A program made the translations under genes and the position numbers. A stretch of DNA of 64,000 nucleotides. Source: Acanthochlamys bracteata (Eukaryota > Streptophyta > Magnoliopsida > Pandanales > Velloziaceae). The notes below the pieces were generated by a model. It was given only the letters and a program-made list of their open reading frames with translations. It had not been told where the DNA came from and made no database searches. The stretch spans positions 5,278,463 to 5,342,462 of the forward strand of contig CM034134.1 in the NCBI GenBank assembly GCA_019914995.1. The letters are read 5' to 3'. Below are positions 1 to 11,975 of this stretch, one piece after another (position 1 is the first letter of the stretch; each line of letters starts with the position of its first letter).

Positions 1-639
1 TTTCGTAGTTGTTGCATTTCTTTTTTGTATTTTGTGTTGCTGCCTTATCTAGGCTTCACTTGTAGCAACTTGTTTTGTGTTTTTGCTTGATGTACTTTGT
101 TGATATTAAATGAATGGATGTTGTGCTCTTAATCTTGGACCACTCTATTGTTGTTTGTAGTCAACAATATGGATGTTGTTAGACGCTGGATATGTGAATG
201 GTATCTTCCCTTATACATGTGTAAGCTATTAACGAGCTCCCAAGCATTTTTTATATGACAAAAAGGGGAAAAGATCTTTGTTAGAACTATTATGCAGGTT
301 GCACATACAAAGGGAGAGAAAATCGCACATACAAAGATGAAGAAATATTTTTCTGTTTGATCATTGTCACTACATGCAGCATGAAGCAACGGGGAGAAAT
401 TTTTGAGCCAGCCGAGCTGATCTACTACTAGGCTACTGACTACTACCGAGCTATGAGCATTTTCTTCTACTTTTCGCTAGCAAATAATTCTTTAAACATT
501 TTGTTAGCTAAGCTAGACAAAGTGGTTGGACAAACTAAGCCAACTGATGGACTCAACGAGACATTTACTTGTGCCAAACTTGTTTCCTGGATTCATACTC
601 ATGCCAACCAATTCCAAGTGCCTTCAGAAGATGATAGAT
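1..639. other. unassigned AT-rich spacer
   Basis: No reading frame here resembles a known protein, and I see no convincing splice-bounded exon. The right part may belong to the U3 of the Copia LTR that follows, but I could not fix a boundary. Confidence 0.3.
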
Positions 640-1503
640 GAATCAAGATAAACTTAAATTATTTATTTGCTGATTTTATGGAGAGAATACTGGAGATATC
701 AAACAAATCTACAAGGATAGGAAGTTTTCAACATGGATACAACTCTAGACATGTTGCAGCCATCGTGCTGAGATCAAGGAGGGCACATCTATATATAACT
801 CCAGTGAATAAAATAGCAAACCACAAATTTCACATAGCACTAAACTGAGCATTCATCTTGCTGCCTTACAAAGAGAAACACTTCGACCGAGAGCTTTGTT
901 TGATTCTAGAAATGTTCTTCTACTATTCATTGAGTTTGATTCTCTTTGTTTCTTTTGTGTGAGATTTTGTTTGAGCTTTGTTGTTGAAGCATTAGATATC
1001 ATTGTTAGCGAAATCACTTAAGCTTAACTTCGTGTACTTGTAACCATGTGAGAGGGCTGGAGGACAGCTTGTGAGTTCTGGTGTTGCTAACCTAGGTGTA
1101 GCTTAGCGGTTTGTGCTAGGTCTTTGCAAAGGCGAGCACGGTTCTAGCCGAAAGAACTTTGTAATGTCTAGAAGGCTAGTGTGAGTTTTCGTTGCTAGGA
1201 GACTCGGTTGAGGCGGAGCTGTTTTGCGAAATGTCAAATCTCGATTGTTGTACATTGCATTGACGTTAGTGGATTTCACTTAAAGTATCAGGTGATGTGG
1301 ACGTAAGTACTACAGTACCAAACCATATAATCATGGTGTACTGACTGGTTTGCATAATTGTGCTAACAACTTCAATGCATGGTATTATTCGCGCTCAGTC
1401 ACTTGCGAACAACCTCTTCATTGACTGATTGGTTATAGTTTAGTGACTGGGTTTTTAATTGGGCGTAACTCAATTCACCCTCTTTTGAGTTAATATTCCA
1501 CAG
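640..1503 (+). mobile_element. Copia LTR remnant (Sirevirus-like), fossil
   Basis: The segment has the layout of a Copia/Sirevirus LTR read on the plus strand. There is a TATA-type sequence near 791–800 (ctatatataa). A transcribed part with short motifs familiar from plant Copia LTRs follows, such as ggacgtaag near 1309 and, close to the right edge, taactcaattcaccctc. The same closing motif (taactcaattcacccctccc) occurs at the edge of the Sirevirus LTRs elsewhere in this window. I could not find the left edge, a target duplication, or an adjacent primer site and coding region. It is best read as a truncated or solo LTR fossil. Family placement rests on motif memory, not alignment. Confidence 0.45.
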
Positions 1504-1939
1504 GCTTCTCTATCAAAATCAATACTGATTCTAGTATAAAAAACTGTGCTTGAAAGAGAACTCAAATTCATCATAGAAATAATAAAATCACCTATCACAA
1601 TCACCCAGAATAATGACTTTAGCAGCAACCTTTTGAAGTAAATGTTATACAGTGAGCCTCAAGATCCAATTGTTGGACTGAACAAGGTTTTCAACTCTTG
1701 CAGGTGCAACTATCAGTCGAGCAAGCCTCCTTGAAGCTACAACCAAGAATGTGCACATCAAGATTTTGCCAACTGCACACCAACTACATTTACTTCAGAA
1801 TTTCACCGTAAAAAAAGAATTACCATTTTCAAAAGCTTAAGTTACCATGAAAAGAAATCGAGCAGCTTACCTTAGTAGGCGAGCTACCTGCTACTGCATA
1901 TGTTGGAACTTAAATAAAACATGCAGCTCCATTCACCAC
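1504..1939. other. spacer; possible 3' untranslated region
   Basis: This is AT-rich sequence without a recognisable gene. It lies just downstream, on the minus strand, of the stop codon of the four-exon gene fragment that ends at 1940, so part of it may be that gene's 3' untranslated region. Confidence 0.3.
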
Positions 1940-3168
1940 CTATGCAACTACATCTTGATAATTTTCTTCTTCCATCAATAGGCTTTGTGGTGAGCGTTTG
2001 CAAAGCTCCCTGTCAGACCCTGGTGCATAAAATCATCTAACATCAACAAGTGGTGTTGCTACACTATAGATTCTACCTTAAATCACCTCCCAGGATTTTG
2101 CATGTAAGTGACTAGTATAAATCTTTGGTGACAAGCCCTGTTTGTCTCACTTCATTCCAGCTTTTTTCAGGAAGATTGAGTACAATTGTGAAATCTTTCA
2201 GCTAGAATTTCTTGTTAGCTAAAAAGAGTTAACAACCTCAACACATGACTAACAGGTTTAAACCATATGAAAACAATGACTTCCTGGTGCAAGCAAAAAG
2301 CCTATTCTTAAAGAGTAGCATGTTGCAGAATTGTAGTTCTGGATGACTAGAAAATCTTTTGCATATTCGTGAAGGCCCACCTGGTTTAGTTCTTGATAAA
2401 CATTCAAGGACTCAGGTGCTTATCAAGAATAACACCCATTATAGCATAAAGGTACATACATGAAGCTTTCAAGATATACATGCAGACAGCAAGATGCAAT
2501 CAAATGTTCAAGCTTCAAATCAATCTTCGAGACAGGAAGATCTGACAGTAGTAACTATCATGATGCAATAAAAACCAAACTGCTTAGTATTACCATTTCT
2601 TCTATCAACAATTGACTGTAATCTATGCTTCTTACTTAAATATCCATACAATTCTGCAGCTTCTTTGTAATGGCTCCTAGCCATTTTACAGGCCTGAAGG
2701 CAAATGAGACTAACTCAACCATATTACACCAATATATAGTATGGTTTTTTGCATTCCAAACATTGAGCAGTTGTTCATTGTACAGCCAGTACTAGAAGCC
2801 TATAAATCACTACCAAGTTTCATATCAAAACAATATTTTTCAGGACCGCATAAGCCAAGAATCCAATATCACTTAACCCAAAAACTCCGATTTGTTTTAC
2901 TGGAATATGCTATATTTTATAGAAAATAGCAAGAGCTCATACCCATGAATTTATGATGTATACCAACCTTTCCAACTCCAATAGGTCATGCAGATTGACA
3001 AACTGAAGCTCCAACAGAAGATTATCCTGAATAGAAACAACATGAAACCAGTATTCTTTCAGTTTCTCCCATCAACACATGCATCACCATAAATCTAGTT
3101 CTTCTTTGCGCAGTCCAGTATGAAGTTAGACCAAAACTATTGCATATTCCAGCAATTATGAGTTGAAC
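1940..3168 (-). CDS. unrecognised host-type gene, last four exons (partial)
   Basis: Four minus-strand segments have good splice sites and compatible phases: 3088–3168, 2964–3026, 2594–2693 and 1940–2019 (81, 63, 100 and 80 nt; 324 nt = 107 codons plus TAG). Each acceptor has a pyrimidine run before AG (for example gttggttttgtag before 3168), and each donor is GT. The predicted tail is charged and largely helical: an aromatic stretch with SYWTAQRRTRFM, then a Leu/Glu-rich stretch (LLLELQFVNLHDLLELERL), then SHYKEAAELYGYLSKKHRLQ, ending EEENYQDVVA. I do not recognise the family. Exons further upstream were not found; beyond 3168 lie a gypsy fossil and a Harbinger element. It may be a real gene whose 5' part is beyond these insertions, or a captured or broken fragment. 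Exon structure is seen directly; that it is expressed is inference. Confidence 0.5.
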
Positions 3169-3223
3169 CTACAAAACCAACAAAATATATCAAATCCTGA
3201 AAGAAAATCAAATTCCTAAAAAT

Positions 3224-5168
3224 TCAAATGCCACTTAAGAGAAAGAGCTCGGACTCCCTCCCAAGAAGAGCTATGTTTAATGTCTTTAGGCAGACGTCGT
3301 TGTTATCTGTTGTTTGGAAATGGTATAGATTCAAACTTTTTTGGCCCTCCGAAATGACTAGCTGTAACATCACAAGAAACATATAGTTGTTTAATGAATA
3401 GTCCAGTTCTAAACAAGAATTGCATAACTCATCAATTTCTCCTGAATTAACAAAGTTGTCTTTGAAGATAACTTCAGTTTTCATATGCTCAACTACATTA
3501 ATACTGAAACAATCACTCACATTATCAATAAACTTCATAATATCTTTTAACTAATCTTCTTTCTTAGAAGACATGTGGAGTGAAGGAAATGGAGGCTTAG
3601 GCACATAAGAGGAGTTGTATATTTAGAATCACCGACAGGTGATGCACAATCTTCGAAATTTTATTTCCATATTAAGGTTCTGCAACTGCCAACTCATGGT
3701 CATCCTTTTGGCCAGTCTAAGTGTCATAATTGCATTGCCCTATAATTTCTAGGATTAATTTCAGGTTCACTAGGAAATTTGCCTCTTTCCAGTAGTTCAC
3801 TGGTACAATATGCAATCTGTCCAACTTGCATTTCAAGCATTGAGATAGCTAGTTGGGTCACTTGCTGAAATTTCAACTGTTCAGTTTTTAGTTTAGAGAG
3901 GGCTTGTTTGGTGAATTTGAAATTCTAATGACTTTGCACCAATTACCTCCTTCCTAAGCTCAGTTAAAATGGGGGTTTGTGCTTGCCAAGGTTGAGGAAT
4001 TAGATCTTGTGTGTTCTTATTTAGACCAAGAAAAGTTAGTATGATTTTTCAAACGAGGATTGTAACTATTAGAGCAAGGATTACTCCTTAACTTTTGATA
4101 ATTATTAATTTCATTGACTTGCTCCTGAATAAGTTCTGAGTATGACACATTCAAAGGACAATAATAGGTCCGATGATCTATATTAGCACAATTTCACAAC
4201 TCTCTTTCCTAGGGGTTCTTGATACGACATTCACAACCATGTTAAGCTTTCTCTCTAAAGCTACAAACCTTGCATCAATATTTGGTGTGGAACCTATCTC
4301 ATATACCCCTCTCTTCCCTACTCCACGGTCTTAAATATAATTTTATTGTTGAGAATTAGCACTGAGCCTTTCAAACAACTCAAATACTTCGTTCTCATTG
4401 TTATCTATCAGAGCACCACGACAAGCACCACGTATAGCTTGCCGGCTTTGATGTAAAACATCTTCACAGAAATGCCCTATGATCTTCCCAATCTTAAAAC
4501 CATGTGACGGTATTTATGTAATACATCCTTTAAAATTCCCTACATAGGGTATTTATGCAACTCTCAAATAATAACCGTCTCTCTGTTGAAAATTTAAGAG
4601 TTCACTATGTAAGGGTTGGGTCTCTAGGCAACAACGAGCTTTTACAAATATTTTTGTGGTAACTGAACCCAAGTACTAAAAGATTGAGCCTCAAGAGTAT
4701 TGAACCATGTGTTCGCTTTCTTTAATGAAAATGGAAAAAGACGAAGTCAAATTCCATCATCTAAAACACCATTTCTTTAAAGTTGAACAAATTTCATAAA
4801 AATTCTTAACATGAAGATAGAGATCCTCATTATCTTGCTCATAGAATGATGGAAGAAAATGAATCATGGAGGGTTTAAGTTCAACATGTTGACATGCAGT
4901 GTTAGGCAGAATAATACAAGAAGGTGTGGCATTAGAGGGAAGAAAATAAGATTTTAGAAGTGTAAGTGGATGATTGATTTGCTGATTCAAGTTTGCAACT
5001 GATTTTTCTTTTAGTGATGCTAATGAACTAACCTTAATGCAATAGAAACTAAAATGATCTAAATTAAATGTAAAACAAATACAAAAGCTTCGAAGAAAAC
5101 CTAAATTACTCTAAGAGAGACTAGGTTAAATCAAAGCATACACAATTCCCAGCAATAGTGCTAAAAAC
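3224..5168 (-). mobile_element. Ty3/gypsy internal region, Athila/Tat-like fossil
   Basis: Minus-strand coding traces of a gypsy element. 4757–4990 carries a gag core typical of Athila/Tat-type elements (ELKPSMIHFLPSF, then HVKNFYEICSTLK). Around 3780–3900 there is a gag stretch comparable to the second gypsy copy in this window (ISMLEMQVGQIAY here, VSIRNLEVQIGQLA there). 3224–3538 resembles the spacer before reverse transcriptase in such elements (CFSINVVEHMKTEV, then CLELDYSLNNY). A decayed primer-binding-like site lies at about 5150–5168 beside the LTR. The element is clearly broken, with many lesions and no reverse transcriptase or integrase left here. It looks old. Confidence 0.6.
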
Positions 5169-5169
5169 T

Positions 5170-6534
5170 TGATAAAGCTAAAATCACCTAAGCAAATCTT
5201 AAAAACTCTATCTACTTTATCCCGTAACTGTGCAGTTGTCATCTACCGTATAGAAACTAACAGCTTCGATCTATAGGGAGGGAAGCTACCTCTAACTCAA
5301 ACCAATCTAATAGAATATGTAAAATAAAGATGGTTTATCAAAATTCAAATATGTATAAAAATCAAAATCAAATAATTAAAATAGTAAACTTTTAGATAAC
5401 AGAAGTGATAAAATAGCTAGATTCTCATAGTGTCCTTTGATTGATTATTAAACAAGTGTGAACTTTATTATTAAATAATGTAAAGATTTCATACCTAATA
5501 TCTTATTCTAATCAAGAATCATCATCTCTAATGTATTCTAACTTTGTCAATCCAGAATTAAATAATAAATGCATTAAGAATTGTGAAATAAAAAATCATG
5601 CAACCATATTATCTTTGATCAAGAAAACACTAACTACATATATTAATCGTAGGCTCTTTAATTGTGTTCCGATTGGTCCTCGCAAATACAATTAGATAAA
5701 TATTTCAAACATCAAACTCAAAAGACATTCAAATTCAGTATTCAAGTTGCAATTCTAACAAAGACTAATAACTTAGAAATTATTCAATAATAATTCAACA
5801 ACATATGTTTAGGAATTCAAGCAACTTCCATTAGGGTTTTATCCCAAAATTCCGGTCAAGAGGAGTTCAGCTACTCATATTGTTATTATGAATAAAATCA
5901 AATGAATTAAATATTAGAAAAGAAGGTTTAAATATGGAAAATCAGCAATTTTTGTAGTCCTGTAGCTCCGTCTTCCTCTGCTTGTTGCTCCCTACGGCTC
6001 TGTTCGCCCTCTGAATTCAGACGCGGCCCCCTGATGCCCTCTCTGCTCTTTGGCGACCATTCTTATACACTCTCGATTCTCTCAAGATCAACGTGGACTT
6101 TCACCTCAATTGATATTAAAAGACAGAAAAAGGAATTGAAATTCTATGCGCAGAGATCTGATGAAGACGATTCACTGTAATGAGATCGAACGTAAACAAT
6201 TCGAGGGAGATTTGATGAAAGCAAATGAAATTAATTGGATGTTATACACATGAACCTCGCGTCAAAGAGTCGTGGGTTAGGTTCTACTGAAATCTCGGAG
6301 AAGATCACACCTAAGTTGAGTTTGTGTTGGCTAGGTGGGTTGTGCTTAGGAAATTAATCTCCCGCGGGCTAGCGTGAAGACTCATTAAGTGCTTATTCCT
6401 AGGGAGAGGAACAGGTGCGACTCTGAATCAAATGTTTTCTTCTCCTTCGAACTCGCTTGGTCAAAATTTAGCGGGGCCGACCTCCCGGGCCCGATCTAGA
6501 GATCGGTCCAACGGATTATTATTTTTTTTTTTTC
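5170..6534 (-). mobile_element. LTR of the Athila/Tat-like gypsy fossil
   Basis: The segment begins right beside the decayed primer-site sequence (ctaaaaacttg at about 5161–5171). That sequence matches the aaaaacttgtagcc junction of the second gypsy element at 58281–58294. It has no coding frames and shows a TATA-like stretch on the minus strand near 6063–6070. The outer edge is not determined. The Harbinger element at 6538 may have inserted into this LTR, in which case the remaining part would lie after 13055. Confidence 0.45.
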
Positions 6535-6570
6535 TTAAGCTTCGTTTATACGTGCTGAAATTTTTATATT
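6535..6570. repeat. Harbinger left terminus with TTA target duplication
   Basis: TTA at 6535–6537 is followed by the eroded inverted terminus. The exact left edge is less certain than the right because only about 10 of the first 18 bases match. Confidence 0.5.
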
Positions 6571-7238
6571 TTTGAACTAAAGCTATTTTAAAGTGCTATA
6601 AGCAGCTATAAAATTTTTGCTATAAAAGCAGCTTTATGCTGAATAGTGTTTGGATAAATTGTTACTGTATCATGCCTTTTAATACTGAAAGCTGAATAAA
6701 ATGCTTGGCTAAACTTATACTTATTTTTTTATAAAGTATAAAATAACTGAAATATCCCTGAATATATAATAATTGATATATTATGAAATTTTTAATTCTT
6801 TTTATATATTTTTTATTTTTTAAATTTAATAAATTTATTATATAAAAATTATATAAAATAATTACTTGTATCAATATTTATAAATTTATTAATAAGTTAT
6901 ATTATTGATATAAATCAATAATTAATTTGAATATATTGATTAGATAATTATTATTATAATATTAAATTTGAAATATATATTTAAATATTTATTAAAAAGT
7001 TTATATTATTTTATAAATTTAGTATTATTACGATATATTAGTAAATAGTTTTGATATGTATTTAAATCTGTATAAATTATAGATTTTATTTTTATAGTGT
7101 AAAAATACTAAATAAATATTGAACAACTAATAGAGTCAATTGTTAACAATATTAAACAAACTTTAATATAGATATTATATAGTCATACATATTGTAGCAA
7201 AATAAAATATAATCATAAGATCAAACAAAACACAACAT

Positions 7239-8544
7239 TCACAAATGTCTATATATTTCACTTGCAATTGCATCACGATATGCAGCCCACCTATCATTCT
7301 GATCGGATTCATTATCGAGTTGAACGTATGATGTACTGGAAGATGCTTCAAATGTTAATGGTAGATAAGTTTCACACTCAGCATTTGCAAATGCTTCATC
7401 GGCTCCTTTAATTCTGATATAGTTGTGTATCGCCATTGTCGCAATAACAATATTACGTTGTACCTTTGTTGAGTATGGCTGCATATCTCTTAAAATTGCA
7501 AAGCGCGCCTTCCATACGCCAAATGTACTTTCAATAATAGTTCTGCATGAAGAATGTAGAAAGTTGAACTTTTCTTTCCTCCCTCTAGGTGCCCGCATTT
7601 GTGGTGTATCGGCACGGCGAAAGTCCTCTAGATGATATCTTACGTTCCGGCATTTATAAGAACCCATATATCCATGGGCGTATTTATATTCTGCATCTAC
7701 TAAATAATATTTATTTCCGTAAGGATGAGAAAATCTCAATTCAGCCCTGCGTAATGCTTCGTTCAGTATGAGTGAATCGTGAGCTGACCCTTCCCATCCG
7801 GCCCATGCAAATGTAAAACACATATTAAAATCACATACCGCCAAAATATTTTGAGTAGCATACCCTTTACGTCTAATGTAAGGTGTTACATCTTCTGGCC
7901 GTATAGATGCTTTGATATGTGTCCCATCGATAGCTCCAATACAATCCTGTATTCAAATTTGATATCAAAATAAAAAATTCATGTAATCTAATTTAATAAT
8001 CTAAGTGTCGAAATTCGATTTGGTCACTTACTTTAAAGCATGTAAGATAACACGCATTCTGTGGTTTATAAAATGCCTCTCTCTCGTTATATCTATCATG
8101 AGGCTTTATAATATATGCAGCTAATCTCAGCATAAGCTCAAGCATTCTATGAAAATGTCAATGAATCGTCTCACCCGAATGATTAAACATTTTCTGATTT
8201 ACTCTATCTCCTAGACTATGGGCACACGTTATAAGAAAGATAGCAACTTCTTCATGAACAGACATTCCATGTGTTGCATCCAAGTCGTACAATTTTTTCA
8301 ACTCATCACATAGTTGTAAAAAAATAGGTACCTTCAATCGAAAATTTTGATAGTAACGAACTTTATTTCCTTCCAATATCTCATTTATGAAGACATTATC
8401 CGTATGTATAGATGTACGACAAGGACGTTTGCGTAGATGTCGATCGGAGTACTAAATTGCTGCATAATTTGCTTATTCACATAAGTCTGTCCATTCTTCT
8501 TCACTATCATTTTCCTCACTATCACTACAAACCCACGAATCCAT
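7239..8544 (-). pseudogene. PIF/Harbinger DDE transposase (HARBI1/ALP1-like), decayed
   Basis: This is the DDE nuclease that would cut and join the element's ends. From ATG at 8544, exon 1 runs to 8032. An 85-bp intron (GTAAGT donor, ACAG acceptor) precedes exon 2, 7946–7239, giving about 406 residues, normal for the family. Exon 1 holds the N-terminal region (FLQLCDELKKLY, then MSVHEEVAIFL and HSGETIH) usual for plant Harbinger transposases. Exon 2 holds the catalytic parts: GAIDGTHIKAS (first Asp), YLVDAEY (second Asp) and IESTFGVWKARFAIL (Glu). Three in-frame stops interrupt exon 1: TAA at 8473–8475, TAG at 8452–8454 and TGA at 8158–8160 (probably from CGA, as the relatives have Arg there). 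Exon 2 is fully open, which suggests fairly recent loss. Its neighbour is the Myb/SANT-like gene upstream on the same strand. Confidence 0.8.
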
Positions 8545-8993
8545 TTAACTGCAAACATAAAAATTTATTTTAAACTATCAATATCAACTAAAATAATATG
8601 TATAAACTCATAATTTTTATATATCATAATTAACATAAAGTTTTTTTCTAATAATACAATTTTGAACATATTACATACTACCACTATGATATGTCCACCA
8701 CAAAACTATTCCAAAAATATTTACAATAATATTAACTAGCACAGTAATTTTTATCTTACAAACAAAATATTACTAGCACAATAATATTCCAATAATGTTC
8801 ACAATAATACTATCTTACAAACATCATACAACCATATCATACAATAAAATCATTTTATAACCATAACAATATTCCAATAATGTTTACAACATACTAACTT
8901 CATACTACTAACACAATAATATTCCACAATGTTCGAATACAATATATAATAACTACTTTAAGATTTGCCCGGTCCAAAAAAATTATAATAAAA

Positions 8994-9965
8994 TTACAGC
9001 CAACTATATCGGGCTGCAGCATTAGAATAACTCATAAATACCTCACGATTTTCTTTCTTAGTCAATACACATGCTGCATAATGAGTTAGGGAGCTACCGG
9101 CCTCTATCTCCAGAATAGTGTCCAATATCGCCAAACATTGACGGATGGTGGGTATCGATAACATCAATGCGTGTCTTTGACGCATTATCTCTGTCATCTC
9201 ACTGATATGCTCCTTTCCAGATGATCCAGAATTCTTTCGCTTTCTACAATGCTTCCCGATCTTTGAGAATTCTGAGATACAGGAAAAGACTGTGAAAATA
9301 AATCATTATCAACAACTATAGGAGAAGGAACCTGAAATGCAGCTTGAGGTTCTTCATTGGCTCGAACGTCATCGCTATCTCCGCTGCCTTCCAAATCCAA
9401 TACGTTTGAAGGTGCAGTCTCCTGTTGGACTTGTGATGGTGCCCAAGCCCGCGAACCATCGGCAGCAAGGTCATCAAACAACACCGAATACCATTCGCAG
9501 TATATAGATAAATTTTTTTCCTTAAATTTTTTGAACTTAAGGTTATGCCTAAAAAAAAAGACTTCATTATTTCATAAAATATATTTAATAATAACAATAA
9601 TTTGTCTATACTATTAGATAAAAATACCTTAATCTTTTCTTCCCACCACTGCTCATCTGCAGTGATTGTGTTGCGAGTATAATCCCATCCCAAACAGACT
9701 CTCCACGGACCAATGATTTATAATTATTGTAATCACTCTTCATACCATCCCAATGATTTTTTAATTGTTTTCGCTCAACCTCCTAGTCATAAAATGCTTC
9801 AAATGATGTTTTGATATTTGCCCAGCCTTGCATATTAAAATGCGTTCCTCGCCTATTCCCCTTAGATATCTCTTGTTAACAATATTCAAGAAACTTAAAG
9901 TGGAGTGCATCTGTCCACCTAATCAAATTCACATTTCTTGATCGACGTGATTCTGAGGATTCCAT
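8994..9965 (-). pseudogene. Myb/SANT-like DNA-binding partner protein of Harbinger, decayed
   Basis: Harbinger elements encode a Myb/SANT-type protein that works with the transposase in binding the ends. The start ATG at 9965 opens MESSESRRSRN, followed by a helix around RWTDALHFKFLEY, then GTHFNMQGWANIKTSFEAFYD and HWDGMKSDYNNYKSLVRG, all typical of plant Myb/SANT-like domains. WDYTRNTITADEQWWEEKIK follows before a probable intron from about 9627 to 9490. The rest is acidic and low complexity, ending in a helix (MTEIMRQRHALML) before the stop at 8994. Damage seen: in-frame stops after LEYC and after AFYD, a frame slip near RGES, and a second frame change near 9194–9230. The gene is dead, but its order and domains are clear. 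Confidence 0.7.
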
Positions 9966-9989
9966 CTAAACATATGAAAAAAAATTTCT

Positions 9990-11975
9990 TAAAAAACCCT
10001 AAAAAAATATCATAGGGCAATAAGAAAGCATCCCATTTGAGCATTGCATAAGGCAATATCCCTCAACAAATCATCATAGGGCAGTAAGAACAAGCATAGG
10101 CAAATATATTTCAAATTTTATTAATTGCCAATAAGGATAATAAAAAATCTCTCAAAATTCATTATAGTGCCAGCAAGGGTAAATATAGGCAACAACCATA
10201 TATATTTAGTTTAGATAAGTGTACCATCTATTTTACTAAGATAAATGTAGCATCTGAGTATAAGGCAAAAATCCCTCAAACATCATCATAGGGCAGTAAG
10301 GACAAATATAGACAAATATATCTCAAATTTTATTAGTTGCCAATTAGGATAACCAAAAATCTCTCAAAATTTATCATTCGGCCAACTAGGGTAACTATAG
10401 CAACAACCATATATATTTGGTTAAGATAAGTGTAGCATCTATTTTACTATCATGATATCAATAACCATCAAACTATCCAAACATCTCATTAAAGGTAACA
10501 ATCCCTGCCATGCCGTCCAAAAGGGGCTGCAAGATAATAAGGCAACCAAGCATCTCATTTGAGCATTGTATAAGACAACAAACCCTCAGAAATCATCATA
10601 GGGGCAGTAAGGATAGCCAAAAATCCCTCAAAAAATCATCAACCGAGCTAGTTAGAACAAGCATATACAAATATAAATCACACATCATTACTTTCCAGTA
10701 AAGATAACCAATAATCCCTCAAAAATCATCAACAGGCCAGCAAGGACAAGTATAGGCAACATATCTCAAAAAATAGCCACTTGCAAATAAAGATAGCCAA
10801 CAATCTCTCAAAAATCATCATAGGACCAGAAAGGATAAGTATAGGCAACAACCAGACATATTTGGTTCAAATAACTGTTACTGGTTATCAATAAACCCTC
10901 AAAAATTCATCATTGGGCTACTTAGGATAAGTATAGCCAGCAACCATATATATTTAGTTAAGATAAGTGTAGCATCCTTGTTATTTTCATGTTATCAATA
11001 ACCATCAAGCTAGCCAAAAATCTCATTCAAAGTAACAATCCCTGCCATGCCGTCCAAAAGAGGCTGCAAGGTAATAAGGCTACCAAACATCTCATTTGAC
11101 CACTTTATAAGACAATAAACCCTCAGAAATTATCATAGGGGCAGTAAGGTTAGGCAACAATCCCTCAAAAATTCAGATAGGGCCAAGTAGGGCAAGCATA
11201 GGCAAATATATATCAATATTCATTACTTGCCAGCAATGATAGCCAACAATCCCTCAAAAATCATCAATAGGCCAGTAAGGACAAGTATAGGCAACATATC
11301 TTAAAAAATATTTACTTGCTAGTAAAGATAGCTAACACATCTCTCAATAATCATCATAAGGCCAGCAAGCGTGTTTATAGGCAACACCACTTCAATAATT
11401 AAGCCAAACCAGAAAGAATAGCCAACAATTTCTCAAAAATCATCATAGGGCCAGCAAGGATAAGTGTAGACAACAACCAAATATATTGGGTTAAGATAAG
11501 TGTAGCATCCATTCCACTATCATGATATCATTAACTATCAAGCTAGCCAAACATCTCATTCAAGGTAACAATTCCTGCCATACCGTCCAAAAGGGGCTGC
11601 AAGATAATAAGGCAACAAAGCATCTAATTTTAGCAATATATAAGACAACAAACCCTTAGAAATCATCATAGGGGCAACAAGATTAGACAACAATCCCTCA
11701 AAATCCAAATAGAGCTAGATAGGGCAAATATATATCAATATTTATTACTTGCCAGAAAGGATAACCAACAATCTATCAAAATTTATCATTGAGCCAACAA
11801 GGGTAAGCATAGGCAACAACCAAATATATTTAGTTAAGATAAGTGTAGCATCCATTCCACTATTATGATATCATTAACCATCAAGCTAGACAAACATCTC
11901 ATTCAAGATAACAATCTCTGACATGCCGTCCAAAGGGGCTGCAAGGCTGAGAATAGGCAACCAAGCATGTCATTT
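9990..11975. repeat. degenerate tandem repeats inside Harbinger, ~535-bp units with shorter sub-units
   Basis: The phrase ccgtccaaaaggggctgcaa and its surroundings recur near 10512, 11049, 11582 and 11925, spacings of about 537, 533 and 343 bases. Between them a shorter phrase of the type tcaaaaatcatcatagggcc...agcaaggataagtataggcaac is repeated many times with variation, so each long unit is built from roughly 80–100-bp sub-units. There is no long open frame. The repeats lie between the Myb-like gene and the right terminus. Confidence 0.75.

Noticed and set aside
3224-3538. Upstream exon of the four-exon gene fragment
   Set aside because: Its text matches the spacer before reverse transcriptase of gypsy elements, and it lies next to gypsy gag on the same strand.
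6600-7235. 70-codon Ile/Tyr/Lys-rich frame
   Set aside because: A chance frame in very AT-rich DNA between the Harbinger terminus and the transposase stop.
9990-11975. CRISPR-like regular repeats
   Set aside because: Units are long, degenerate and nested, with no constant repeat and spacer lengths, and lie in a plant transposon.
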